Below, in pieces: positions 50,052 to 57,948 of a stretch of DNA of 64,000 bases. Both the position numbers and the translations under genes were made by a program. Under the pieces are notes generated by a model that did not search any database, was not told where the DNA came from, and was given only the letters and a program-made list of their open reading frames with translations. The DNA lies in NCBI GenBank assembly GCA_001464795.1, contig LNEB01000012.1:186001-250000 (forward strand). Reading direction: 5' to 3'. This DNA comes from Bdellovibrionales bacterium Ga0074139. GTDB lineage: Bacteria; Bdellovibrionota; Bdellovibrionia; Bdellovibrionales; Bdellovibrionaceae. Positions within the stretch are counted from its first letter, which is position 1. Each line of letters begins with the position of its first letter.

Positions 50052-51191
50052 TTAATTTTGATTGGCTGGAGCGAAGAGATTTACCACCTCGCCCATTACA
50101 ATTCGATCTGGCAGAATCTTCAAATTTTCGGTTGCCCCCGAAATTTCGATACCTGCTAAACGAATATAACGCTGCATTGTTTCCAAGTCCTTCCACCCGC
50201 AGATCTTTTGAATCTGGATGGCTGGAATTCCCTGACGGATCAGTTGGGTGGCAAAGCAAGCTCGTAAGGCATGAAACCTGATGCTCGGTATTCCAATACT
50301 GGCACAAAATGCCCTCAGTTCTCTAGCTTGATAGCCCTTATTCCAATCTCGAATTCTAGGTAAAACAAATGGGCTTCCATTTGATTTCAACTTTAATTCT
50401 TTCAGAAGGTTCTCAAGCTCTGAAGAAACCGGAATATGTCGCCAGTAACCAGCTTTCGTGCACTTTGTGGTTTTGGTTCGCTTGTTATACGACTTTGACA
50501 AGACAATAACTTTATTCTCCAAATCAACATCGTCCCAAAGTAGCGCATAGATCTCGCCATTACGCATACCTGTTAAAAGTGCAAACGCCCAAATTGGATA
50601 CCACTTGTGGTCCATCTCTTTTGCTGCATACAGAAGCTTTCTAATTTCCGAAATCGTTAAGATCTCAGGAGGTTTTTCTTCTTCCTTTTGAAACTTAAGT
50701 CCTGCCGTAGGCAAAATCGGCATGCCCTTAATAAGATGTGCTTCGATTCCGTACTGAAATATCTTCGTCAATATAGACTTAATTTTAATTTGATGGGGAA
50801 CTCCCACTACCGAAGAAATCTCAATAAATGCTTCTCTCACATCGACAGGGGTAATACCTGAAGCTTCGCGTTTCATCCAACCTTGAGTATGCTTACGAAT
50901 CGTAGCTACATAATCAGCTTTAGTTTGCGCAGTCATTTTGTTGGATAAATCCATTCGCTGATGCATTTCAAACTTTTCAAGTAGCTCGTTCCAACTAATC
51001 CCTTTCGACTCTTTTATAAGTAGTTCGCGTTCACATTCTCGAATAAGCTGAAGCTCCATTTTCTTTGCTTGGGCTTCAGTCTTTACACCTTTAGATCTTT
51101 TCTGAATGCGCAATCCAGTTTGCTGGCTTCTAACATTGACATAGATTTTCCAGCATTCTTCGCCATTCGAATCTAGATATTTTTCAATCAT
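50052..51191 (-). CDS. Tyrosine recombinase (integrase) of element B
   Basis: From the ATG at 51191 (GGAGG upstream) the product has 379 residues. Catalytic residues: Arg210 (TGMRNGEIYALL), His307-x-x-Arg310 (FHALRACFATQL), a Trp at the second-His position (GWKDLE, about 333) and Tyr342 (TMQRYIRLAG). It is clearly related to the integrase of element A, with the same unusual GW in place of the second His and the same C-terminal spacing, but the two are diverged. It would mediate insertion of element B. It overlaps the excisionase-like gene by 4 bases. Confidence 0.95.
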   Translation of the reverse strand: MIEKYLDSNGEECWKIYVNVRSQQTGLRIQKRSKGVKTEAQAKKMELQLIRECERELLIKESKGISWNELLEKFEMHQRMDLSNKMTAQTKADYVATIRKHTQGWMKREASGITPVDVREAFIEISSVVGVPHQIKIKSILTKIFQYGIEAHLIKGMPILPTAGLKFQKEEEKPPEILTISEIRKLLYAAKEMDHKWYPIWAFALLTGMRNGEIYALLWDDVDLENKVIVLSKSYNKRTKTTKCTKAGYWRHIPVSSELENLLKELKLKSNGSPFVLPRIRDWNKGYQARELRAFCASIGIPSIRFHALRACFATQLIRQGIPAIQIQKICGWKDLETMQRYIRLAGIEISGATENLKILPDRIVMGEVVNLFAPANQN

Positions 51192-51424
51192 GATGACCTC
51201 CAATTGTTTGAAGGCTTCACAATTTTATCTAAATCAGATCTTAAAAATCGCAATCTGTTGTTCACTCGATAGCTGACGACTTGTCCTCGCCAAACCATGT
51301 TTCTTAATTGACCAACAGATACTCTCAAATATTGAGCGGCTTCCTTAGTCGTTATCCATTTTAACTTGTCAAAGAGCGAACCTGATATTTGTTCGTCAGG
51401 TATAGACTTATTTGTACTACTCAT
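51188..51424 (-). CDS. Excisionase-like helix-turn-helix protein of element B
   Basis: The 78-residue product has the MerR/Xis-type HTH: KWITTKEAAQYLRVSVGQLR, then NMVWRGQVVSYRVNNRLRFL and RSDLDKIV. Its place before and overlapping the integrase gene matches element A (21521). It would steer excision or regulate the integrase. Confidence 0.85.
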   Translation of the reverse strand: MSSTNKSIPDEQISGSLFDKLKWITTKEAAQYLRVSVGQLRNMVWRGQVVSYRVNNRLRFLRSDLDKIVKPSNNWRSS

Positions 51425-51503
51425 GGAAAAACTAATAAAGATAAAAAATCAAAGATAAGTGTCGAAAAAAAAGACTCTCCGCTACTGTGCCTTTGACTTA
51501 CCT

Positions 51504-51935
51504 TTATTCCTTCATGGTTTGAGTATCTTGAGCTAAATCAGCTTGATTCATCGAAACTGAATCTTGAGTCTTTCTTTTTCTTCTAGTCGCCTTTTTAGAC
51601 GCTGAATTTTGGATAACACCAGGTGTCTGAATAATTTTTAAGACATCATCTAATTGAATTTCAGATCCATTTTGTTTGGCTTTAATAACTTCGGACGTGG
51701 CTTTCCGTAAGGCTTTTACCAAGTCGAAATGTTTTAATTTTAATTTGGTTAAGTCCTCTTCAGTAAAAGAATAAGACCTCTCTTGAAGAACGAAATTAAC
51801 AACATCCTTTACGGAGATCTGAGCCAGATCTCCTAATTGTTCGTTTACTTGTTGTTGCAAAGTTTGAACTGCAATAAGTGAATTTGCATCCAAAACGACA
51901 CGATCTATTTTTTGAACTTTTTTCTTAAGATCCAT
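51504..51935 (-). CDS. Putative relaxosome accessory protein, element B
   Basis: From the ATG at 51935 the 143-residue product begins MDLKKKVQKIDRVVLDANSL, and continues DVVNFVLQERSYSFTEEDLT and LKLKHFDLVKALRKATSEVI. Similarity to the product at 22865 in element A (KKKIQIVLSDEAW; YSDVANELI; LQAKHTNIRKSLR) suggests a common family. The C-terminal part is basic (KKATRRKRKTQ). It probably binds oriT or the relaxase, which is inferred from position. It overlaps the lipoprotein gene by short codons. Confidence 0.55.
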   Translation of the reverse strand: MDLKKKVQKIDRVVLDANSLIAVQTLQQQVNEQLGDLAQISVKDVVNFVLQERSYSFTEEDLTKLKLKHFDLVKALRKATSEVIKAKQNGSEIQLDDVLKIIQTPGVIQNSASKKATRRKRKTQDSVSMNQADLAQDTQTMKE

Positions 51936-51937
51936 AC

Positions 51938-52168
51938 CTACTGACTCCAAGTCGTTGTCCTTTCCAAAACCCACATCCAATGTCCTTCAATATATTTATC
52001 GCCCTCAATTTTTTCAGGCACCCAAACTTTACGTACTTTTGGCGTTGTTAACGAAGGAGATTTAATATCTGATTTGTTACTGTTAGATGCTTGATTCTGG
52101 TTAGATTTGTTCATAGACGAACAACCACTTATTACTATTACCGCTAAAACTGTCATTACTACGGTCAT
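51938..52168 (-). CDS. Small lipoprotein, element B
   Basis: From the ATG at 52168 (GAGG upstream) the 76-residue product starts MTVVMTVLAVIVISGCSSMN, a lipoprotein signal. A linker rich in Asn and Ser and a KVWVPEKIEGDKYIEGHWMW segment follow. The last resembles the W/Y-P-x-x-G-H-W pattern of small conjugation-linked lipoproteins, but I cannot name a family. It may be a VirB7-like partner of the outer channel. Position matches the lipoprotein at 23179 in element A. Confidence 0.6.
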   Translation of the reverse strand: MTVVMTVLAVIVISGCSSMNKSNQNQASNSNKSDIKSPSLTTPKVRKVWVPEKIEGDKYIEGHWMWVLERTTTWSQ

Positions 52169-52193
52169 CAAAATACACCTCTGATGAAAATTG

Positions 52194-53087
52194 TTATAAA
52201 TCACGACTGAATCGCACTTGCTTAGTTCGCACGATTTTGTGACTAGTTGAATTTATTGGACATTTACGAGTATCGAGAGGAAAGACACTGGAAAGTTCTT
52301 TCGGGTCTCTTTCTGGGGACTTTCCCAAAATTTCTAAAAGGGTTTTTCCTTGGTTTTTACCTTTTTCAATTTTACTTTGCCATTGATTCTGAATGTATTG
52401 GTCAATTGTAAGAAAGCTTTGCTCCTCTCCACGCGTAAGGGATACAGATTTAATAGCTTCATCAATGCAGTCTGAATCCTTGCTAGTGCCAACAACCCAA
52501 ATTACTTGATAAGGCTTCACTGTATTTGAGTAATAGGTAGCAGCCTTATGGTAGCGCATAGGAGTTTTTCTGGTAAGTTCTACTTCAAGAGCAACCAAAC
52601 TCTGACTTTGTGGTTTCCCGACATTGATATTCCACCAACCATCGGGCCGATGCGTGGATGTCTTCGGAGTCCAATCAGGATAATCAGACAACCTGTAACG
52701 ACGCAATTCTTGCTCTGATATAATCGCGCAATTTTCTGGAATGGCAGTCAACCACTCACCTAGGTGAATAGCTGTAACCCAAAAGTCATGATCTCGATTC
52801 TCGGATTTAAACCCTTTCGAATCTAGTTCTGGTAAATGACTTTCAAGAAAATTAAATCCCTTTTCTGAAAGACTCCACACATAGTGGTTTCCGTCCGTAG
52901 ACATCAATGCCGTAATTAAATCCAACCGCGCAAGGTCTCTAAGTCTACGATAGGTCCGATAATACGACTTCTGTTTATAAATGGCATGTTTCAAAAGTGC
53001 TGTGGTACAAAGCTTCCATTGCCAGATGAATTTCAAGCACTCATAATCATTTTGACTCAGTTTAAATTTTAATACCGCTTTACCCAT
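52194..53087 (-). CDS. MOBC-type relaxase (replication-relaxation family), element B
   Basis: The 297-residue product has an N-terminal winged helix (NDYECLKFIWQWKLCTTALL, KQKSYYRTYRRLRDLARLDL). A restriction-like core follows: RDHDFWVTAIHLG (His100), HRPDGWWNI (Asp149) and LVALEVELTRKTPMRYHKAA (Glu168, Glu170). The pattern matches PF13814 and the element A relaxase at 22017. It would nick the origin of transfer; that origin is not evident in this module. The start follows the motor gene by a short overlap. Confidence 0.78.
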   Translation of the reverse strand: MGKAVLKFKLSQNDYECLKFIWQWKLCTTALLKHAIYKQKSYYRTYRRLRDLARLDLITALMSTDGNHYVWSLSEKGFNFLESHLPELDSKGFKSENRDHDFWVTAIHLGEWLTAIPENCAIISEQELRRYRLSDYPDWTPKTSTHRPDGWWNINVGKPQSQSLVALEVELTRKTPMRYHKAATYYSNTVKPYQVIWVVGTSKDSDCIDEAIKSVSLTRGEEQSFLTIDQYIQNQWQSKIEKGKNQGKTLLEILGKSPERDPKELSSVFPLDTRKCPINSTSHKIVRTKQVRFSRDL

Positions 53088-54522
53088 TGGATGTATCCTT
53101 GGTGCTTCGATCCAATAACTTTTTCGTGTCTTGAGGATTCAGATACGGCGTCTGCACTTCAAACTGATCTAAACCATTTTTCCAAATAGCTCGCCCTGGA
53201 ATAGCTGGCAGTTCTTTAGCACGTCCATTTCCAAGAATGGAAAAACTTGCTCCAAGTGTTGCCATCGGAAATGAAATGATTCCAGTTAAATTGGCTTTGA
53301 TCTGGCTATTAACTGCTTTGGAATCCGGCTTTTGGGTTGCAACAATCAAATGCAAACCCACAGCGCGGCCCTGAGCGGCGACTCGAATGGCACGCCGAGT
53401 GAGCTCTTGAACCTCTCCAATATTTGATTTGGAACTGGAAAGAAATAATTCGGCCGCTTCATCAATAACAATAATCTGCCGCTGAATATCCATGCTCTCA
53501 TCCGACACATCTTTTGGCCGAGTCTTTTGCGAAATCGGAATTGCATCAAAAGCTTCGATATCTTTTGCATTGTTGTGTTTAAGGATTTTCATTCTTTCTG
53601 TTAGCATCTTATCCATTTCTTCAAACAGAGTCTTGGCGTCCTCAAACGTCGAATAGACCGCCATGCGTGGCAGACCTTCGAAAATTTGGAATTCCAGCCC
53701 TCCCTTCATATCAATCATGGAAAACTTGTAACTTTGGTTATTGAAGTAGAGAGTTGTTACCAATTGCCGTAAGAACGTAGATTTGCCGCCACCGGTCTGA
53801 CCACCAATCAACAAGTGAGGAGTTTCAGTCAAACTTGAATAAATTGGTTTCGCTCTGGTTTGGCCGACGAAAAATCTATTTGGTCCGAGAGATGAAATAT
53901 TGTTAGCTTCAACCATCTTGGCAATTTCAAAATGGGAATACAAAATGTCAACCGTGCCACCAGATCTATTCTCGGTGATCTCGTCGATGTAAACTTGCAA
54001 TGAACTTTCAAGACGTTCTCTTGCTTCTTCAAATTTAGCCTTTGGCATGAAAGCATTTGTCACTTTTAATTTCCTTACGAGTTCATCCACAGGGCGATCC
54101 GAGATAAAACTCGGAAGTTTACCCATTGGACTTTTTAGCCCACTTTCAACGAATACCTGAGTCAATCTTTCAATCATATTTACTTTACGTCTGGCTTGAA
54201 TGGCTCCCCAAATCCAAAATCCTAGTGTCACTCCAAAGAAAGCATAGAATGTGTAAGCAATTGGGTTTTTTGGATAAAGCCAATAAATTTTAAGCCATTT
54301 GAAAATAGTTTGATCCAAGCCACTTAGAATCAATACGTCGAAAACTATTCCCCATGTAATAAGAGGCCAGTAAAGAATCGTATCCTTTCTAATTCCATAA
54401 ATGACCTCAATTATGGGCTGGCTAATGCCAAAAATAATATTCTTGGCAAGTGCCCAAAGTCGATCCACCCACGCGTGGGAATTTGGATTCGTGTGATTTG
54501 GTTTCAAATCAGTCTCCTTCAA
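53080..54522 (-). CDS. FtsK/SpoIIIE-type coupling ATPase, element B
   Basis: The 480-residue product has membrane helices at the N-terminus (YWPLITWGIVFDVLILSG; AYTFYAFFGVTLGFWIW) and a motor domain of FtsK/SpoIIIE type. It shows LLIGGQTGGGKST (about 236-248), FSMIDMKGGLEF, IIVIDEAAELF (about 351), then AAQGRAVGLHLIVATQKPDS and AIPGRAIWKN. In Gram-positive and some other mobile elements such ATPases act as coupling proteins. Element A uses a VirD4-type ATPase at this place, so the modules differ in their motor. Confidence 0.88.
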   Translation of the reverse strand: MKETDLKPNHTNPNSHAWVDRLWALAKNIIFGISQPIIEVIYGIRKDTILYWPLITWGIVFDVLILSGLDQTIFKWLKIYWLYPKNPIAYTFYAFFGVTLGFWIWGAIQARRKVNMIERLTQVFVESGLKSPMGKLPSFISDRPVDELVRKLKVTNAFMPKAKFEEARERLESSLQVYIDEITENRSGGTVDILYSHFEIAKMVEANNISSLGPNRFFVGQTRAKPIYSSLTETPHLLIGGQTGGGKSTFLRQLVTTLYFNNQSYKFSMIDMKGGLEFQIFEGLPRMAVYSTFEDAKTLFEEMDKMLTERMKILKHNNAKDIEAFDAIPISQKTRPKDVSDESMDIQRQIIVIDEAAELFLSSSKSNIGEVQELTRRAIRVAAQGRAVGLHLIVATQKPDSKAVNSQIKANLTGIISFPMATLGASFSILGNGRAKELPAIPGRAIWKNGLDQFEVQTPYLNPQDTKKLLDRSTKDTSNG

Positions 54523-55396
54523 ATAAAATATAAAATTCTTTTCCGCTATCTACTTGGACAACGGATTTCTTATTGCGAAGTTCAGAAAGAACTTCTTGAG
54601 ACTGATCGAGCGCCGCTTTTGATGCTCCGTTAAGCGCTGCATTTTTCAAATCTGACTTCTTTGTAGCAACACCGTTTTGAACTTGAGTTTCTTGAAGCCC
54701 TTCGGCAACGCCACCTAAGAAGTTCAAACCGGCTCCGGTTGCTAGAAGCATGGCATACTTACTGACTTTCTTACCTTTAACCCCAACAGTTTGATCGGAA
54801 AGATCACAGGCCTGAGCTAGAATATTTTGCGACTTGCCATCACGGAATACTAACTTTGTAAATTGGACTGTGAGTCGGTCATCCCCAGAATTACCAATGC
54901 CAACTAGAATCGCACCTTCAGGCGCAATTTCCTCATTGTTGACGTTCAATGCTTCGAGCAGTGACGCTTTTAACGGGCCATTAGAAGCTCCTGTAATAAA
55001 TTTAGCCCTTACCATAGTGCCTGGAGGAATCTTTCCGAAGTTAGGTCGTTCAACGACCTGAAGGCCCGCATACGAAGTAGCGGGCCTTGGCCGAGTTCCA
55101 TTTGATCTTGGCTTTTCCATCTCAGAATTTCCCTTTGGCACTTGGATCTTTTCTTTCGAACTAACCTGTTCGTTGAATGCAATAGGACTGTTGCTTTCGC
55201 TCGGCGTTGGCTTAAAGAATTCAGCTAAAACTGAGTAAGCACTACCAGCAAGAATAAAGACGCCAAAGGTCCACGCTGTGACCTTGGCGTTGATACTGAT
55301 TTTGCGTCCTTCTTGTCGGTAAAGAATGTTAGAAAGACCCCAACGACGTTTATGTCCGTCATCCTGGCCTAATTTTACCTTTGCCTCTTCGCTCAT
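54509..55396 (-). CDS. VirB10/TraB-like channel protein, element B
   Basis: The 295-residue product has a cytoplasmic start, one membrane helix (TAWTFGVFILAGSAYSVLA), a linker, and a VirB10/TraB-like domain: IPPGTMVRAKFITGASNGPL, then APEGAILVGIGNSGDDRLTV and a KYAMLLATGAGLNFLGGVAE segment that belongs to the outer-channel insertion in this family. It spans both membranes. Counterpart in element A: 26039. It overlaps the VirB9 and motor genes. Confidence 0.85.
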   Translation of the reverse strand: MSEEAKVKLGQDDGHKRRWGLSNILYRQEGRKISINAKVTAWTFGVFILAGSAYSVLAEFFKPTPSESNSPIAFNEQVSSKEKIQVPKGNSEMEKPRSNGTRPRPATSYAGLQVVERPNFGKIPPGTMVRAKFITGASNGPLKASLLEALNVNNEEIAPEGAILVGIGNSGDDRLTVQFTKLVFRDGKSQNILAQACDLSDQTVGVKGKKVSKYAMLLATGAGLNFLGGVAEGLQETQVQNGVATKKSDLKNAALNGASKAALDQSQEVLSELRNKKSVVQVDSGKEFYILFEGD

Positions 55397-55788
55397 TTGA
55401 ATGGCACTTTCATTTTGGAGTCTTCTGGGTCTCTAACTTGAACAAGATTGTCTTGCTGAGCTGCACTCGTTATAAGCCTAAATCCACAACGACGACCTAA
55501 TAGGTATACAAAAAGATTCGTGTTTGAATTGGAAGTCAAAGCGGTCAGTGCAATATCGTTTTTGATGTACTCAATCCCAAACTGCTTTTGACCACCCAGT
55601 ACAACATTATCGGGCTTTACCGGGAAATTGATGATCGTTCCAAAATTCGGCCTTACAAAAACATCAATCATTTTAGATTCGTCACACTTAACTACACGAA
55701 GTGAAGTTTTAGCTTCAGATTCACGAACTAACAGAAAGACCAACGCGGCTGCACCTAAGTAAACCATGAAGGCTTTGAAATATTTCAT
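55393..55788 (-). CDS. Short VirB9/TraK-like protein, element B
   Basis: The 131-residue product has a signal peptide (YLGAAALVFLLVRESEA) and one domain: RVVKCDESKMIDVFVRPNFG, then NVVLGGQKQFGIEYIKNDIA and NTNLFVYLLGRRCGFRLITS. This aligns with the N-terminal domain of the element A protein at 26863. The second domain present there is absent, so this protein is about half the usual VirB9/TraK size. It should help form the outer ring. It lies between VirB8 and VirB10 genes with overlapping ends. Confidence 0.7.
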   Translation of the reverse strand: MKYFKAFMVYLGAAALVFLLVRESEAKTSLRVVKCDESKMIDVFVRPNFGTIINFPVKPDNVVLGGQKQFGIEYIKNDIALTALTSNSNTNLFVYLLGRRCGFRLITSAAQQDNLVQVRDPEDSKMKVPFK

Positions 55789-56336
55789 TTCTTCTCCTTT
55801 GAATCGGTTGGCTTGTCGTCAATAGTCTTAATTGTGGTGACTAGAAGTCCGTAAGGGTTTGAGTAAGATCGTGGTTTTGATTCTAGCTTAACAAGAAGCG
55901 GAAATCTGAAAGCTGACCTAACATCACCGACGGAAATTAATCTATCGACATCAACCTTAAATCCTTCCGGAGTTTCGCTTACATTATTAATAATAATTTT
56001 CTGAGTCATTTTTCGTGAATCAAATTCTTTCTGTTCGACGAATCGAAGTCGTAATTCATCTGGTGATAGTAGCCCGTCAACAGGTTGGACCTCGGAATTA
56101 AACCGCTGAGAAAGTGATTCCTTTAAAAATGCATCGATTTCTTCTTTGGAATGTTCGTCTTTTACTGGATTGACTGTTTTTGAAAAGCAGCCACGTTCAA
56201 TGATAATTGAATCTCGAAATGTCAGCCGAAGCGTGATCATTCCAAGGACAATTGAAAGAACTCCTAAAGTAATTGAGACTACTTTTAAATTCAAATTCTG
56301 GGCGACAACGTTCGTCCATGCTTCTGTATATTTCAA
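55785..56336 (-). CDS. VirB8/TraE-like assembly factor, element B
   Basis: The 183-residue product has one N-terminal helix (VVSITLGVLSIVLGMITLRL) and a soluble domain of TraE/VirB8 type: EIDAFLKESLSQRFNSEVQP, LSPDELRLRFVEQKEFDSRK, MTQKIIINNVSETPEGFKVD and LISVGDVRSAFRFPLLVKLE. VirB8-type proteins sit in the inner membrane and organise the channel. I found no counterpart in element A. It overlaps the VirB6 and VirB9 genes. Confidence 0.75.
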   Translation of the reverse strand: MKYTEAWTNVVAQNLNLKVVSITLGVLSIVLGMITLRLTFRDSIIIERGCFSKTVNPVKDEHSKEEIDAFLKESLSQRFNSEVQPVDGLLSPDELRLRFVEQKEFDSRKMTQKIIINNVSETPEGFKVDVDRLISVGDVRSAFRFPLLVKLESKPRSYSNPYGLLVTTIKTIDDKPTDSKEKK

Positions 56337-57253
56337 TTTTTGCTCCCATTTTTTGCGTGATATTCGCGTGTCGGTTTTCGATTTTCTCGAATTTGGGACT
56401 GAGAAGGCTTAGCCTTTGCTTTGAATGGTCCTGGGCCGCCGGAAAAAGTCTTTGATGCAAAACTTTTAGTAAATCCGATGGCGCGTCCTGGAGAAAAAGT
56501 TGCGCCTCCGATTGCGAGCGAACTCAAATCTTTTCCCATTTGTGCTAAGCCACCACTTGCTAAGGCGTGGACTACAAAGGGTGTTAGCAAAAGGGACCCA
56601 GCCAGAATGATATTGAATCCAATAGCCGTTAGAAAACTAACTTGCGATCCATTTTCATTTATCTGACTAAGAGCACTGCTCCAAAGTAGAGTTGCAATCA
56701 CACTCCAGACGATTTTCCAGCAAGCCACTTCGATCAAAGATCTAAATAAAGCCGACGTAGCTGAAGCCGTTACTGGTAAAACGTAAAGCGCAATCAAAAG
56801 CGGAGAAAAAACATAAAGCATTACCCAAACATAAATGTAGAAGCTATCCGCAATATGAATCGAAAAATAGAGAATGAAAAATGTAAGAAAGCTAATCAAT
56901 AGCATGACAGTTTCTTTGAAACTGACCCATGACCACGATAGTTCACCAATTTTATCTCCCATTCGATCTAGGATGAGCTTGAAATTATTTAAATCTCCAA
57001 GTTTCGCCGCAATTGAGTCTGTGACGTCTGCAATAGTGTTCGTTATCTCGGGATAAGCATGAAGCAGGATAGCCGCGATTAAAACGCGGCCCACCATCGT
57101 TCCAAAGTTCGGGACTTGGCCAATAGGCCACTTAAAATATTCCATAGCAATTCCTAGAAGCAGAAGAACCGTCACGATGAGATAGAAGTATCCAGTAAAT
57201 ATCTCATGGATTTTTTTTGCTTCAGTTGCGAGCCAAGCAATATCTGAAATCAT
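56333..57253 (-). CDS. VirB6/TrbL-like polytopic channel protein, element B
   Basis: The 306-residue product has several membrane helices (YLIVTVLLLLGIAMEYF, TVMLLISFLTFFILYFSI, VWVMLYVFSPLLIALYVL, IGFNIILAGSLLLTPFVV), with VACWKIVWSVIATLLW matching the element A protein at 27590 (VACWPVVWSV). A basic C-terminal tail follows. It should form part of the inner-membrane channel. It lies between the VirB5 and VirB8 genes. Confidence 0.82.
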   Translation of the reverse strand: MISDIAWLATEAKKIHEIFTGYFYLIVTVLLLLGIAMEYFKWPIGQVPNFGTMVGRVLIAAILLHAYPEITNTIADVTDSIAAKLGDLNNFKLILDRMGDKIGELSWSWVSFKETVMLLISFLTFFILYFSIHIADSFYIYVWVMLYVFSPLLIALYVLPVTASATSALFRSLIEVACWKIVWSVIATLLWSSALSQINENGSQVSFLTAIGFNIILAGSLLLTPFVVHALASGGLAQMGKDLSSLAIGGATFSPGRAIGFTKSFASKTFSGGPGPFKAKAKPSQSQIRENRKPTREYHAKNGSKN

Positions 57254-57264
57254 ATCGACACCTC

Positions 57265-57948
57265 TTAAAATCTAGGCGCTGTGAATTGAACTTTTTCGTT
57301 CTTCATAGCGACTCTGAGCGTGTTGGCTGTTTCGAGATATTGTTTGGTGGAATCTTTATCTCGTTTGTTTTGAATAGCCATTGTTTGTGCTTGTAGTTTT
57401 AGTCCAGTGGCTTGTGTTCTGAGACTTTGATTCATTACTTGCAGCATGACTCCAAGAGTTTGGGCTGTAAGTTTTTGTGCTCCTCCTGGGGATACGTCAT
57501 GACTGTAGTCTTTAATCACTTCACCCAGTTCGTCGATACCTTGAGTGTACTTGTAAATATCGTTATTCAAGGTAACGGCTTCTGCAACTTGCTGATCTGT
57601 GTCCCGATAGATTCTTGCGTCCGGAGAGTTCGTGACAATACCGTAAATGGTTTCCAACTTTTGAATTGCATCGCTAACGTTCTGCCAATCCTTATAAAGT
57701 CCTGGATCAATATCGGGATAAATCGTTTTCGCCAATTGAAGCGAATCATTGACACCTCGATTGATGTTTCTCATTAAATCCAATTGGTCACTTCCGTTTT
57801 TGACAAGGTTTTGAAGCTCTACAAGTTGTTTAAGTGCATTCGCTAAAATCTGGATAAGCACGGCCACATCTCCACCAAACAAATCTGCTTTAGCTGGTGC
57901 CGAAAACATCATTGATACTGTAACAGCGATAGCTAAGAACTTTTTCAT
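57265..57948 (-). CDS. VirB5/TrbJ-like pilus-tip protein, element B
   Basis: From the ATG at 57948 (GGAG upstream) the 227-residue product has a signal peptide (MKKFLAIAVTVSMMFSAPAKA), the shared DLFGGDVAVLIQILANALKQ start, a helical body (ELQNLVKNGSDQLDLMRNIN) and the SPGGAQKLTAQTLG segment. Family TrbJ/VirB5 by pattern and place. A much longer frame lies upstream but overlaps the VirB4 gene and has no ribosome site. The stop of VirB4 and this start overlap by 4 bases. Confidence 0.8.
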   Translation of the reverse strand: MKKFLAIAVTVSMMFSAPAKADLFGGDVAVLIQILANALKQLVELQNLVKNGSDQLDLMRNINRGVNDSLQLAKTIYPDIDPGLYKDWQNVSDAIQKLETIYGIVTNSPDARIYRDTDQQVAEAVTLNNDIYKYTQGIDELGEVIKDYSHDVSPGGAQKLTAQTLGVMLQVMNQSLRTQATGLKLQAQTMAIQNKRDKDSTKQYLETANTLRVAMKNEKVQFTAPRF

